This document shows positions 32,862 to 42,099 of a DNA stretch of 64,000 bases, piece after piece (within the stretch, counting starts at the first letter, position 1; every line of letters begins with the position of its first letter). The notes under the pieces are model-generated. The model worked only from the letters and a program-made list of their open reading frames with translations, made no database searches and was not told the DNA's origin. Source of the stretch: Pseudomaricurvus alkylphenolicus. Its GTDB lineage: Bacteria > Pseudomonadota > Gammaproteobacteria > Pseudomonadales > Cellvibrionaceae. The stretch is taken from the NCBI RefSeq assembly GCF_011683955.1, contig NZ_JAAQPI010000009.1, positions 248,001 to 312,000 of the forward strand, given 5' to 3'. A program made the translations under genes and the position numbers.

Positions 32862-34001
32862 TCAATAACCGTTCAATCGGGCAAAACGATCCAGGTGATA
32901 GTTATAATCACCGCAAGTCTGCTGGGCGACCCGGGCTCTTTTTATGTAGAACCCAAGATCGAACTCATCGGTCATGCCTATACCACCATGTAACTGTATC
33001 GCCTCATTGGTCAGTCGCCTGACGGTTTCACACAGCTTTGCCTTGGCTGCGCTGGCCACGATCGAGACATTGTCATGACCCGCGTCGAGATCGTTCAAAG
33101 CCCTCCTGACGATGGATTTACATAGTTCAATCTGACAGAACATCTGTGCCATTCGATGCTGCAACGCCTGAAAGCTGCCGATATGCACCCCGAATTGTTT
33201 TCGTTCTTTCAGGTAAGACAGTGTCATCTCGAATACCTGTTGAGAAATACCCAACAGCTCTGCCGACAACCCGATCTGCGCGACATCCAGTACGGATTGC
33301 AGCAACTCCTGCCCCTCGTCAATCTCGCCAACAACGCTTTCAGAGGAGACCGTAACGTCATTGAACACAACCGCGCCGGCGTTTCGGGAATCCAACATAT
33401 GAGCTCGCTCTACCGTTACACCCTGCGTGTCAGAATCCACCAGAAAAAGAGATAATCCGGTACAATTGGCGTTTTTTTCAGAGGTTCTGGCAAGGACAAT
33501 AAAGGTGTCCGCCACATGGGCGTCGAGCACGAATACCTTGCGGCCGTTCAGACAATAACCTTTGTCGACGGGGGTTGCCCGCAGTGAGGTTTGCTCAGGA
33601 TTGTGGTGCCGGGTCTCTTCCAGTGCCAATGGAATGATCAGCTCGCCCGTGGCAATCTTCGGCAGCAGCGCTGTCTTTTGCGCTGGTGATCCTCCAAGGT
33701 TCAGTGCAGTGGCGCCCATCAACACAGTCGACACCATAGGCGATACCGTCAGCGTTCTCCCCATTTCCTCAAGGATCAGCCCCAGGCCGGTGTATCCAAA
33801 GTCCACTCCACCGAACTGCTCTGGAATGGTAATGCCCGCCCATCCCTGAGCCGCCATATCCGCCCACAGTTGTCGATTGAATCCGTCTTTATCAGGATGG
33901 TCACGCAGCTCCCTAAAAGCGGATACCGGAGCTTTTGTCTGCAGAAACCCCCTTGCGGAGTCCTGCAGCATCATCTGTTCTTCGTTTAGCGATAACGACA
34001 T
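32862..34001 (-). CDS. acyl-CoA dehydrogenase 2 (FadE28-like half of a pair)
   Basis: A 379-aa acyl-CoA dehydrogenase. It has GWAGITIPEQFGGVDFGYTG, LALEETRHHNPEQ in place of the usual FAD-binding TEP motif, NGRKVFVLDAHVADTF, and a C-terminal NEAIQLHGGIGMTDEFDLGFYI. The stop-to-start gap to dehydrogenase 3 is 12 bp. Adjacent, unlike acyl-CoA dehydrogenases of this size commonly form alpha2beta2 heterotetramers in steroid side-chain catabolism (the ChsE/FadE pairs of mycobacteria). The degenerate TEP motif here supports it being the less canonical partner (inference). Confidence 0.85.
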   Translation of the reverse strand: MSLSLNEEQMMLQDSARGFLQTKAPVSAFRELRDHPDKDGFNRQLWADMAAQGWAGITIPEQFGGVDFGYTGLGLILEEMGRTLTVSPMVSTVLMGATALNLGGSPAQKTALLPKIATGELIIPLALEETRHHNPEQTSLRATPVDKGYCLNGRKVFVLDAHVADTFIVLARTSEKNANCTGLSLFLVDSDTQGVTVERAHMLDSRNAGAVVFNDVTVSSESVVGEIDEGQELLQSVLDVAQIGLSAELLGISQQVFEMTLSYLKERKQFGVHIGSFQALQHRMAQMFCQIELCKSIVRRALNDLDAGHDNVSIVASAAKAKLCETVRRLTNEAIQLHGGIGMTDEFDLGFYIKRARVAQQTCGDYNYHLDRFARLNGY

Positions 34002-34013
34002 CTCTATTACACC

Positions 34014-35189
34014 TTACTCACTGGGTAGACCAAGAACGCGCTTGGCAATGATGTTTAGTTGAATCTCAGAGGTGCCGCCCTCAATGGCGTTACCCTTACT
34101 CCGTAGCCAGGCACGGGGCAAATTGCCTTCGTCAAACTCCTCACCTTCCCAGCCCAAACTGTAGTTACCCGTTACCGAGAGCATCAACTCGAAACGGCTC
34201 ATATTGAGCTCGGTACCGAAGTACTTGAACATTGAGGACACCGCTCCCATTTCCTGACCGGCTTTCGCCTCGTCCGCAGCCCTCTTCAGGGTGTCGGAAA
34301 AGGCCATTTCATCGATGGTGAAACGTGAGATATCAGTACGCAGTATCGGGTCGACCAGCATGTCATTGCGCAAGCCAATGTGCTCCTTGGCAAGCTCACT
34401 CAAACTGACACTCTGCGTTCCCATATCGCCGATCATTTCCCGTTCGTGGGTCAGCAGGTATTTGGCGATTTCCCAACCTCTGTTGATCTCACCGACCAGA
34501 TTCTCCTTGGGGACCCGGACATCATCAAAAAAAAGCTGCGAAAAGGGGGATTTTCCACTGATCAGCGTAATGGGCTTTGTGGTGACTCCTGGGGATTTCA
34601 TATCAAACAACAGAAAGCTGATTCCCTCGTGCTTGGGAGCAGCGTTATCTGTCCGCACCAGGCAAAATACCCAGTCCGCCTTGTCTCCGTAGCTGGTCCA
34701 GATCTTGGAACCGTTGACCAGGTAGTGATCACCACGGTCTTCCGCCCTGGTCTGTAGACTGGCGAGGTCAGAGCCGGAACCGGGTTCACTATAGCCCTGA
34801 CACCAGCGCACCTTTCCTCGCACAATATCCGGTAGGAAACGTGCCTTTTGGGCTTCACTGCCGTACTTCAACAGAACGGGACCCAGCATCCAGATGCCGA
34901 AGCTGAGAAGCGCCGGCCGGGCTTTGATGCGAACCAATTCCTGGTGCAGAATCTCGCTTTGCTCCTTGCTCAATCCACCTCCTCCAATACTTCTCGGCCA
35001 GGCTGGTGTCGTCCAGCCTCGCTCACTCATACGATCCAGCCAGAGTTCCTGAGCCTCATTTTTGAACGTCGGGTACATTCCTCCCCAACAGTCATCGTCT
35101 TCTTCGCGTATTGGAAGTCGCATTTCAGCAGGACAATTCTGTTCCAGCCAATGGCGAGTTTCTCGTCTAAATTCGTCTAATTCCAACAT
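34014..35189 (-). CDS. acyl-CoA dehydrogenase 3 (FadE29-like half of a pair)
   Basis: A 391-aa acyl-CoA dehydrogenase. It begins MLELDEFRRETRHWLEQNCP and contains CQGYSEPGSGSDLASLQTRA for FAD binding (about residues 135-154), GSKIWTSYGDKADWVF, and IEGGTSEIQLNIIAKRVLG at the C-terminus. This is the canonical-looking subunit of the pair with dehydrogenase 2. The Ser-Glu-Pro-Gly-Ser-Gly-Ser-Asp motif and the length match steroid- or terpenoid-type enzymes. SDR2 lies 29 bp upstream. Confidence 0.87.
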   Translation of the reverse strand: MLELDEFRRETRHWLEQNCPAEMRLPIREEDDDCWGGMYPTFKNEAQELWLDRMSERGWTTPAWPRSIGGGGLSKEQSEILHQELVRIKARPALLSFGIWMLGPVLLKYGSEAQKARFLPDIVRGKVRWCQGYSEPGSGSDLASLQTRAEDRGDHYLVNGSKIWTSYGDKADWVFCLVRTDNAAPKHEGISFLLFDMKSPGVTTKPITLISGKSPFSQLFFDDVRVPKENLVGEINRGWEIAKYLLTHEREMIGDMGTQSVSLSELAKEHIGLRNDMLVDPILRTDISRFTIDEMAFSDTLKRAADEAKAGQEMGAVSSMFKYFGTELNMSRFELMLSVTGNYSLGWEGEEFDEGNLPRAWLRSKGNAIEGGTSEIQLNIIAKRVLGLPSE

Positions 35190-35218
35190 TCAAATGTCTC
35201 CGACAATAAGGTGTGTCT

Positions 35219-35989
35219 CTATCTGGGCTGCATTCTGATGCCAGCGTCCAGGCGGACACATTCAGCGTTGATGTATTCGTTCTCGACCATAAATACGGCC
35301 AGACTGGCGATCTCTTCGGGTCGGCCGAAGCGCTTCGGGTGCAGCGTTCCTTGCAGCAACGATGCTTTAACCGGTTCCGAGGCAGCCTGCATTAACGGTG
35401 TTTCAATCATTCCCGGCACAATGGTGTTCACCCGAATCCCGACACTGGCAAGATCCCGAGCCGCCGGCAACGTCAATGCCACCACCCCACCTTTTGAAGC
35501 GCTGTACGCCGCCTGCCCCATTTGCCCTTCGTAGGCGGCAACGGAGGCCGTATTGATGATCACGCCGCGGCTACCATCCTCGTTATAGGGTTCAGTCTTT
35601 GACATCGCCAGCGCCACCAGCCGCAACATATTGAAAGATCCGCTCAGATTCACATCCAACACCTTCTGAAAATCATTGAGGTTGTGGGCCCCATCCCTGC
35701 CGACCACTTTGTGCGCATAGCCGATTCCAGCGAAATTGCAGCAGATGTGAATGGCCCCAAATTCGCGTAAGGTAGATTCCAGACCGGCTTTTACCGATGC
35801 CTCCGACGCGACGTCTATATGCTGGTATATCACGCTGCCCCCGAGTTCCTTAACCAACGCCTCTCCTGCTTCATCGTTCATATCAAAGATTGAAACCATG
35901 GCGCCCATGCTGTGAAACTTTCGCACCGTCGCCTCACCCAAGCCGGATGCGCCACCGGTTATCACTGCCACACTGTTTTCTAATTGCAT
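35219..35989 (-). CDS. short-chain dehydrogenase 2 (type II 3-hydroxyacyl-CoA dehydrogenase-like)
   Basis: A 256-aa SDR with VITGGASGLGEATVRKF, the adenine-ribose Asp in SIFDMND, NFAGIGYAHKVVGRDG and the active site NTASVAAYEGQMGQAAYSASKGG. This pattern is that of HSD17B10-type 3-hydroxyacyl-CoA dehydrogenases, which oxidise short or branched hydroxyacyl-CoA with NAD. It is the second SDR of the set; having one of each stereochemical type suggests two oxidation routes or two cycles. ATG 35989 follows an acyl-CoA ligase by 42 bp. Confidence 0.87.
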   Translation of the reverse strand: MQLENSVAVITGGASGLGEATVRKFHSMGAMVSIFDMNDEAGEALVKELGGSVIYQHIDVASEASVKAGLESTLREFGAIHICCNFAGIGYAHKVVGRDGAHNLNDFQKVLDVNLSGSFNMLRLVALAMSKTEPYNEDGSRGVIINTASVAAYEGQMGQAAYSASKGGVVALTLPAARDLASVGIRVNTIVPGMIETPLMQAASEPVKASLLQGTLHPKRFGRPEEIASLAVFMVENEYINAECVRLDAGIRMQPR

Positions 35990-36031
35990 TGTTTAGTTCC
36001 CGTGTTTCCTGAAAGGACGATTCGAATGTGT

Positions 36032-37735
36032 TCACACTAGAGATACCAGGTACTTTTCCTTCACATCGCGTTTTGAAATCTTTCCTGAGGCAATTCGGGG
36101 CAACTTTTTCTGCTGAAACCAGATGTGCGCTGGAACCTTAAAGGCGGCCAATGTCATCGCCAGGAAATCCTCAAGCGACTCGCGGGCGAGTTGCTTTTCA
36201 GGCCGCAACACAACAACCGCGCCAACCACCTCGCCCAATCGCTCATCCGGCATGCCAAAGACAACGGCCTCTTCAACACTAGGGTGTTCATAGATCGCAG
36301 CCTCGACCTCCAGGCAGCTGATGTTTTCGCCGCCGCGAATAATAATGTCCTTGATCCGGTCTACGATAAAGAGAAAGCCTTCCTTGTCGAGGTAGCCCAC
36401 ATCACCGGTATGAAACCAGCCGTCAATAAATGCTTCTGACGTGGCCTCCGGACTGTTCCAATACCCCCTGACATTGGCAGGTGTTTTCACGCAGATTTCT
36501 CCCGCTTCGCCGGCGTCAAGTGACCTTCCCGTTGAGTCGATCACTTTGATTTCTGTGACTGCCGGAACAACACGACCCACGCTACGGGATCTCTGCTCGT
36601 AGTCCTCACCCCAAATAACGCAACCCAGCGCATTGGTCTCAGTAAGTCCATAGCCTGTGGTGGCCAGCGAGTATCCAAAGGTCTCGATTATCTTTTTGAC
36701 TTGCTCCGGCGGGCGAGCGGCGCCTCCCGATGAGATATTCGAAATACTGGATACATCGTATTGCCCACTATCGACAACAACCTGAAGTTCGGCTGACATT
36801 GTGGGCACACCATTAAAGAATGTGATTCGTTCTCGCTCAATCAACTGAGCCGCGACTTTTGCATCCCACCTGGTCATCATCACCAGTTTTTGTCCGACCA
36901 ACATTGACTGCAAGAACAGGGAGTGACTTCCGGTGACATGAAAGAGTGGTACCGTTAACAAGGCTGCTGGCGGATAAGGTGTCTCGGCGCTCTTCTGATT
37001 TTCGGCCAGTTCTCGCGCGCTTCCCATCAAACACCAGCTCATAATTGCCGAAAGAACAGCACGGTGAGTTGAAACTGCGCCCTTGGGATGCCCTGTAGAA
37101 CCCGAGGTATACATGATGGTTGCGTCGTCCTCTGGATCAACGAGAATCGAGGGAATAGACGCGTCAAAGTGAACTGCCAACAGGTCATCGAAACGAACCG
37201 TCTCTTCCGTCAACTCCTGGTCTGCTACCACTACCAGGGATAACTCCATTTCATCGGCATAGGGCAATATGCGCGTAGCTCGCTGCAGGTCGCAAACAAC
37301 CACCTTCGCATCGCTGTCCTCTAGTCCATACTTCAACTCGTCTCCAGTCCACCAGGCGTTCATGGGAACGACGACTGCGCCGACCAGCAGGGCTCCCATG
37401 TAGGCAACTATCCACTCCGGATTATTTCGCATTGCAATAGCGACGCGATCACCCTTCGCCACAAAATAATCACTCAATAAAGAGGCCGCAAATTGTCTCG
37501 CCAGTTGCATGATCTCTGCGTAGGTGTATCGCCTGTTTTCGAAAACGATAAATGTCTTGTCAGAGTTGTCACTATTCCCTGCTGTCAGCTCAAAGTATTC
37601 CTTCAAGTTTTTTGGGGCATTTTTATAAACCAGGCTGTTTACGCCGTTAATGACACAGTATTCAGTCTCAAACTGCTGACCTTCTCCTGTTAGAAAGTCG
37701 ATGGCTTTTCGGTATTCAACACGTGATTCAACCAC
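36032..37735 (-). CDS. acyl-CoA synthetase (AMP-forming ligase)
   Basis: A 567-aa member of the acyl-adenylate/CoA ligase family. The P-loop-like TIMYTSGSTGHPKGA, the ATP-contact GYGLTETNA, the hinge FHTGDVGYLDKEGFLFIVDR with IKDIIIRGGENISCLEVE, and the C-terminal catalytic Lys in LPRIASGKISKRDV are all visible. It should activate a carboxylic acid as CoA thioester and so starts the set. GTG 37735 is used, with AGGAG about 10 bp upstream; an ATG inside would cut the fold. The acid is unknown; the gene set suggests a bulky or cyclic acid. Confidence 0.9.
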   Translation of the reverse strand: MVESRVEYRKAIDFLTGEGQQFETEYCVINGVNSLVYKNAPKNLKEYFELTAGNSDNSDKTFIVFENRRYTYAEIMQLARQFAASLLSDYFVAKGDRVAIAMRNNPEWIVAYMGALLVGAVVVPMNAWWTGDELKYGLEDSDAKVVVCDLQRATRILPYADEMELSLVVVADQELTEETVRFDDLLAVHFDASIPSILVDPEDDATIMYTSGSTGHPKGAVSTHRAVLSAIMSWCLMGSARELAENQKSAETPYPPAALLTVPLFHVTGSHSLFLQSMLVGQKLVMMTRWDAKVAAQLIERERITFFNGVPTMSAELQVVVDSGQYDVSSISNISSGGAARPPEQVKKIIETFGYSLATTGYGLTETNALGCVIWGEDYEQRSRSVGRVVPAVTEIKVIDSTGRSLDAGEAGEICVKTPANVRGYWNSPEATSEAFIDGWFHTGDVGYLDKEGFLFIVDRIKDIIIRGGENISCLEVEAAIYEHPSVEEAVVFGMPDERLGEVVGAVVVLRPEKQLARESLEDFLAMTLAAFKVPAHIWFQQKKLPRIASGKISKRDVKEKYLVSLV

Positions 37736-37800
37736 GAACCTACATCTCCTGTGTGATTTTCTCGAATTTCTTTATTTGCCACCGCGCCGGATGGCACAGC

Positions 37801-39360
37801 TCAAACCTGAGTCAAACCCGGTTCAGCTTTTATATGAGGTGGAACATTCGAAGATGAGGAGGCTTCTCCCTTTGAGAGACGCTGGCGTTTCGTTTCAAGT
37901 TGTTTACCAACGGATGCATGATCAGCTCGGCTTAACCTGTATCGACCGTAGGCAAAGGTCGCAAACGCGGCTCCAACTACCGCTAGGAAGCCCGACACAA
38001 CCGCCAGCCGGAACAATACATCGTCTGCAACCTCGCCGGGATTTGATCCGACGGGAAACAGGATGTAGTGCTGCAACAACATGCCTCCAACAAAATAGGT
38101 GAACGATGAACTCAGCTTGGAGAAAAACAGTCGAGAAGAATACAGAATACCCTCTTGTCTCAGGCCCGTTTCCAGCTCAAATTGATCAGCAAGGTCTGCC
38201 AACATCGACATCACACAAACATTCAGCCCAGAGACACATGAGGCACAGAGGCCTGCTTGAATCAACAGCAACGGAAGAAGCAGGCTGGAACCATTGGCCG
38301 GCAATATGTCCATAAAGCGGCCAATGACGGGCAATGGAACCAGGAAAGCAAATGTCGCCACCAGAAATACCGCAACGTCGCGCTTTTCAAAGTGCCGTAT
38401 TGCTACTGGTGCAGCACTTGACCCAACCATCACTCCTACGAAGGAGGCTACAGCGAACCAGGCGATCTGTTCGCCGCTCAGACGCCAAAAAAACACTCCC
38501 ATTAAAGGGTTTACGGCTTCCCCGATTCCCGTCGTGAACAACAACAAAAACAGTCCAATCAGCGTCCAGCGGTAGGAGTGGTTCTTCAGGGTGCCAATGA
38601 CATCCTTCCAGGTACTCCATAGACTGAGGGAACGCCCCTTGATACCTGACTGGTGCAAATAGGGAATTCGGTCTTTGGTAAACCAGGCCGTCAGCAGCCC
38701 GCTGACCAAAATCATGATAGCGGCGAACAGCACCAGTGGTTGATAATTCGCGGGATTCAATTGACCGGGAACCCAGGCGTTATCAATTTCTCTGAGCGAT
38801 TCGCCATTCAGGAATATCCTCCACGCAAGAAAACCAAAGATTGAGGCGGAGATCCCGGCGAAAATCGCATTTAAACTGAAAATACTGGCTCGCTCGCAAT
38901 AGTCATTGCTAAGTTCAGCACCTAGTGACAGATGAGGAATATTCTGCATGGTGAGAAACAGTCGGCCCGCGATCATCCAGACGGTCATCCAGGCAAACAT
39001 CATCAACTGACCGGACGTCCCACTATTACCCCCTTCTACTATTAAGTCGGGGGGAGAAAACAGGAAATAGATGGATATTGCCAGCGGCAACGGTGCGAAA
39101 AACAGGAACGGGTGCCGGCGACCCCAGCGGGAACGCCACCCATCCGACAAGGACCCGATGATCGGATCGGAAACCGCATCGGCTATGGTTGCAATCAGCA
39201 AGCCCAAACCGACCAGGTCACCTCGAAGCATCAAACCCTGATTATAAAATATCAGGGTGAAGCCGGCTACCATCGCCGTGTAGAGGCTATCCGGGCCGGC
39301 CCCAACGGCAAAAAACACTTTACTTCGCAATGGCAGTTTTTGGCCTTTCTTTAACCCCAT
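37801..39360 (-). CDS. MFS_2 (GPH/MelB-type) cation symporter
   Basis: A 519-aa inner-membrane carrier with about 12 hydrophobic segments. SDAVSDPIIGSLSDGWRSRWG-like wording (IADAVSDPIIGSLSDGW) and the later ADLADQFELETGLRQEG are diagnostic for the glycoside-pentoside-hexuronide:cation symporter family, which also contains carriers for other organic solutes. ATG 39360 follows AGAGG; a GTG five codons earlier is possible. Its place between the TBDR and the CoA ligase suggests it moves the substrate across the inner membrane (inference). Confidence 0.87.
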   Translation of the reverse strand: MGLKKGQKLPLRSKVFFAVGAGPDSLYTAMVAGFTLIFYNQGLMLRGDLVGLGLLIATIADAVSDPIIGSLSDGWRSRWGRRHPFLFFAPLPLAISIYFLFSPPDLIVEGGNSGTSGQLMMFAWMTVWMIAGRLFLTMQNIPHLSLGAELSNDYCERASIFSLNAIFAGISASIFGFLAWRIFLNGESLREIDNAWVPGQLNPANYQPLVLFAAIMILVSGLLTAWFTKDRIPYLHQSGIKGRSLSLWSTWKDVIGTLKNHSYRWTLIGLFLLLFTTGIGEAVNPLMGVFFWRLSGEQIAWFAVASFVGVMVGSSAAPVAIRHFEKRDVAVFLVATFAFLVPLPVIGRFMDILPANGSSLLLPLLLIQAGLCASCVSGLNVCVMSMLADLADQFELETGLRQEGILYSSRLFFSKLSSSFTYFVGGMLLQHYILFPVGSNPGEVADDVLFRLAVVSGFLAVVGAAFATFAYGRYRLSRADHASVGKQLETKRQRLSKGEASSSSNVPPHIKAEPGLTQV

Positions 39361-39561
39361 AAATCCTCTCACCACAAAATTTTCGCAATCACTTAATTTT
39401 AAAAACTACTGCTAGTTGATAGATCACTCGAACCAGATTGTTCTACCGACCGACGTCGATAAGAATCAATCCTTTTGGTACAAGCGTTCTTCGAACACAT
39501 TCCGACTGCAATCTCAAAAAGATGAGACGCCACATGACGCCTCCCAATCAGGACGTAACGA

Positions 39562-41967
39562 CTACAGTGAATAATTAACCTCTAAGCTATAGGTTCTCGG
39601 GGCATTGATGCTGGCTTCCAATATATCCGGGCCATCGTGTGCGAGCTTGCCATAGCTGACTTTGTCTTCGATATTCTTGCCCCTGAAGACCATATTCCAT
39701 TTCTCGTCAACACTGATCCATCGCAACGAAAGATCTATCCGATCGTATTCATCGGCACGAGTGGTGTCAGTGTCGAAGAGGGAGTACTGAATTTCATCAA
39801 CCCAGGAATAGGTTGCTCCCGCGATGACCTCTCCCCAGCTTGTATCCCAGGAATAGGAAGCATTGAGCGTAAGCTTGTTTTTAGGTGAATAGGGCGTTGG
39901 ATTTCCCTCCAGGCTGTTAAAGCCTGGCCCAAGATCGGCACACTTTGCATCCTCCTTGTGCGGGAACACTTCATCAAAAAGACAGCCGGACTTGGTAAAT
40001 TTACTGTCAATATGACTGAAACCTCCAGTCAGCCGAAGGTTCTCATTAACATGCCACAGAACCTCCAATTCCACCCCGTAGGAATCTACTTCAGGGATGT
40101 TGATCAACGCCTCTGTGGTGACGCCAAGAACCGACTCAAAGGAGACAGTTTGCATGTCATCATACTGGTAGTAGAAAACCGCACCATTTAGCCTCAAGAC
40201 ATCATTGATCAGTGTTTTAACGCCAACTTCATAGCTGATCACTTGTTCCGAATCAAATGAGCTTCCCGCCAGCGAATCCCCCTGCAGAGATCCCAGCTGA
40301 TATCCGCCAGCCTTGTAACCGGTAGCAAGGGAGGCATAAATCAGTGAATCTTCATTCGGTTGATAATCCAGAACCAAACGATATGAAGTATCTCGCCAAG
40401 TATTCTCGTCCTCGCGGCTTTCGTCGATAACGATCAGGCCTATGGCATCGATGTCTGTTTCTTTCAGGTTCTTGAGATCCACAACCGCATACTGGTCTTC
40501 GAATACCGTCTTTTTGTCGACGGAATAGCGAATACCTGCCGATAGTCTCCACTCTTCATTGAACGTATAGTTTGCGTCAAAATAGACGGCGTGGGAGTTG
40601 GTCTCTAGTTCACCGGTTTGATGGTAGGATGTATTCGTACGGCCGGTTCGCTCAAACGAGTCAACCGCGTTGACGAAAGGTGGAGCACCGGCCCCCAACT
40701 GCGCCAGGATGTCGTCCAGTGGCAGAGCGTGATCCAGCCCATCACTGCCCGGCGAGCGCTGCCAATAAGGCTGCGTGGATTCCTCGTGATAAAAATACAC
40801 CCCGGCCACCCACTGAAGTCCACCCTCAGGATTTTCATCGGATGTCAGCTGAAATTCCTGACTGATACTTTCACCGGTTTGTATCAGGTCTACAATGTGG
40901 CGCTGCAGAGGATTGGGATTGGAGCCCCCATCACCGTCACTGCCCAGTACCGCATAATCGATTTTGCGTCCTCCCGTTGATGACACAAACGTCAGTCCTT
41001 CCAGGGGCACGGTTAACTTCGCCGCAAAGCTCAGTGATTCCAGGGTCTCTACACCCACATCATTGAAGTCGACTTTTCTGGGGTTTTCCACCGCAGGATT
41101 GATTTTATCCCAGCCATACAGACCATCCAACACCAGAGACCCCTCGTCATCGGTCACGTATGGGGTGATGACAACTTCAGGCGTATCCGCTTCGTTGGAC
41201 TCGCTGTAGTTCAGCATCAACCACAGATCGCTGTCTCTGAACAGGTTGTCGATTTGCAACTGCGCACGCACGCCAAAAGAATCCTTCTGAGCCATATCCG
41301 TTCCCGACACATTCTCGATATAGCCATCGTGACGACTCTGGGACGCTGAAACCCGATAGCCGATATTTTCGGTAAGGGGGCCGGAAGATGACACCGCCAC
41401 GTTTTTCAACTCATAATTGCCCACCTTGGCACGCACTCTGTGCTCGAATTCCTCTGCGGGTCTTTTGCTGATGATGTTCACGGCACCGCCGGTCGCATTA
41501 CGGCCAAAAAAGGTCCCCTGAGGTCCGCGCAAGATCTCAACCCGATTGACTTCAAAAGAGTCAGTGGAGAGTTGGTCCACTTCCTGCTGATAGATACCAT
41601 CAACATAGACCGCCACCCCGGGATCCAGCCCCAGTGCATTGTCAATACGACCCACCCCACGAACAAACAGCCTGGATGGGGAGTCGCTGTAACTGACGGA
41701 AGGTGTGTGCAGTGCAAAGTCTTCCGCAGAGGTGATGCCCAACTTGTCCATGGATTTGGCATCGAAGGCCGAGATGGCCACTGCAGTGTCTTGCAGATTG
41801 GTCGAGCGCTTGGTCGCGGTTACGATAATTTCCTCAATATCGTACAAACTGTCGGCACCGTAAGCAGCTGCTTCCTCGGCGTTTTCCGCCAGTGGAGAGG
41901 CAGCACAAATTGCCATCGCCAAAACGGATAAGGGTTTTTCGATTTTATATCTTCCAATGCTGGACAT
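39562..41967 (-). CDS. TonB-dependent outer-membrane receptor 3
   Basis: An 801-aa TBDR of a different subgroup from the other two. Signal peptide near SVLAMAICAASPLAENA, TonB-box-like IEEIIVTATKRSTNLQDTA, plug domain with VEILRGPQGTFFGRNATGG and barrel ending SLEVNYSL. ATG 41967 has GAGGAG at good spacing; an upstream GTG is unlikely. The plug and the IDTA-type motif are typical of receptors of unknown cargo near lipid and aromatic catabolism genes. Probably brings in the ester or acid degraded by the adjoining genes (inference). Confidence 0.92.
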   Translation of the reverse strand: MSSIGRYKIEKPLSVLAMAICAASPLAENAEEAAAYGADSLYDIEEIIVTATKRSTNLQDTAVAISAFDAKSMDKLGITSAEDFALHTPSVSYSDSPSRLFVRGVGRIDNALGLDPGVAVYVDGIYQQEVDQLSTDSFEVNRVEILRGPQGTFFGRNATGGAVNIISKRPAEEFEHRVRAKVGNYELKNVAVSSSGPLTENIGYRVSASQSRHDGYIENVSGTDMAQKDSFGVRAQLQIDNLFRDSDLWLMLNYSESNEADTPEVVITPYVTDDEGSLVLDGLYGWDKINPAVENPRKVDFNDVGVETLESLSFAAKLTVPLEGLTFVSSTGGRKIDYAVLGSDGDGGSNPNPLQRHIVDLIQTGESISQEFQLTSDENPEGGLQWVAGVYFYHEESTQPYWQRSPGSDGLDHALPLDDILAQLGAGAPPFVNAVDSFERTGRTNTSYHQTGELETNSHAVYFDANYTFNEEWRLSAGIRYSVDKKTVFEDQYAVVDLKNLKETDIDAIGLIVIDESREDENTWRDTSYRLVLDYQPNEDSLIYASLATGYKAGGYQLGSLQGDSLAGSSFDSEQVISYEVGVKTLINDVLRLNGAVFYYQYDDMQTVSFESVLGVTTEALINIPEVDSYGVELEVLWHVNENLRLTGGFSHIDSKFTKSGCLFDEVFPHKEDAKCADLGPGFNSLEGNPTPYSPKNKLTLNASYSWDTSWGEVIAGATYSWVDEIQYSLFDTDTTRADEYDRIDLSLRWISVDEKWNMVFRGKNIEDKVSYGKLAHDGPDILEASINAPRTYSLEVNYSL

Positions 41968-42099
41968 ATCCAATCTCCTCACGATTTATTGTTATCTCGA
42001 GCGTTGTTTTCAGAGCCGCTTTTTGGTGCGACTCCAGGTGTCCCGTCCGACTGATTCGATGAATAAGCCAAACAGGGCAATAGTGGCTCAGCGGTTGGA

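Noticed and set aside
28788-35189. The three acyl-CoA dehydrogenase genes as further aromatic hydroxylases
   Set aside because: They lack an adjacent flavin reductase, have the usual ACAD motifs, and sit among CoA ligase, hydratase and thiolase genes.
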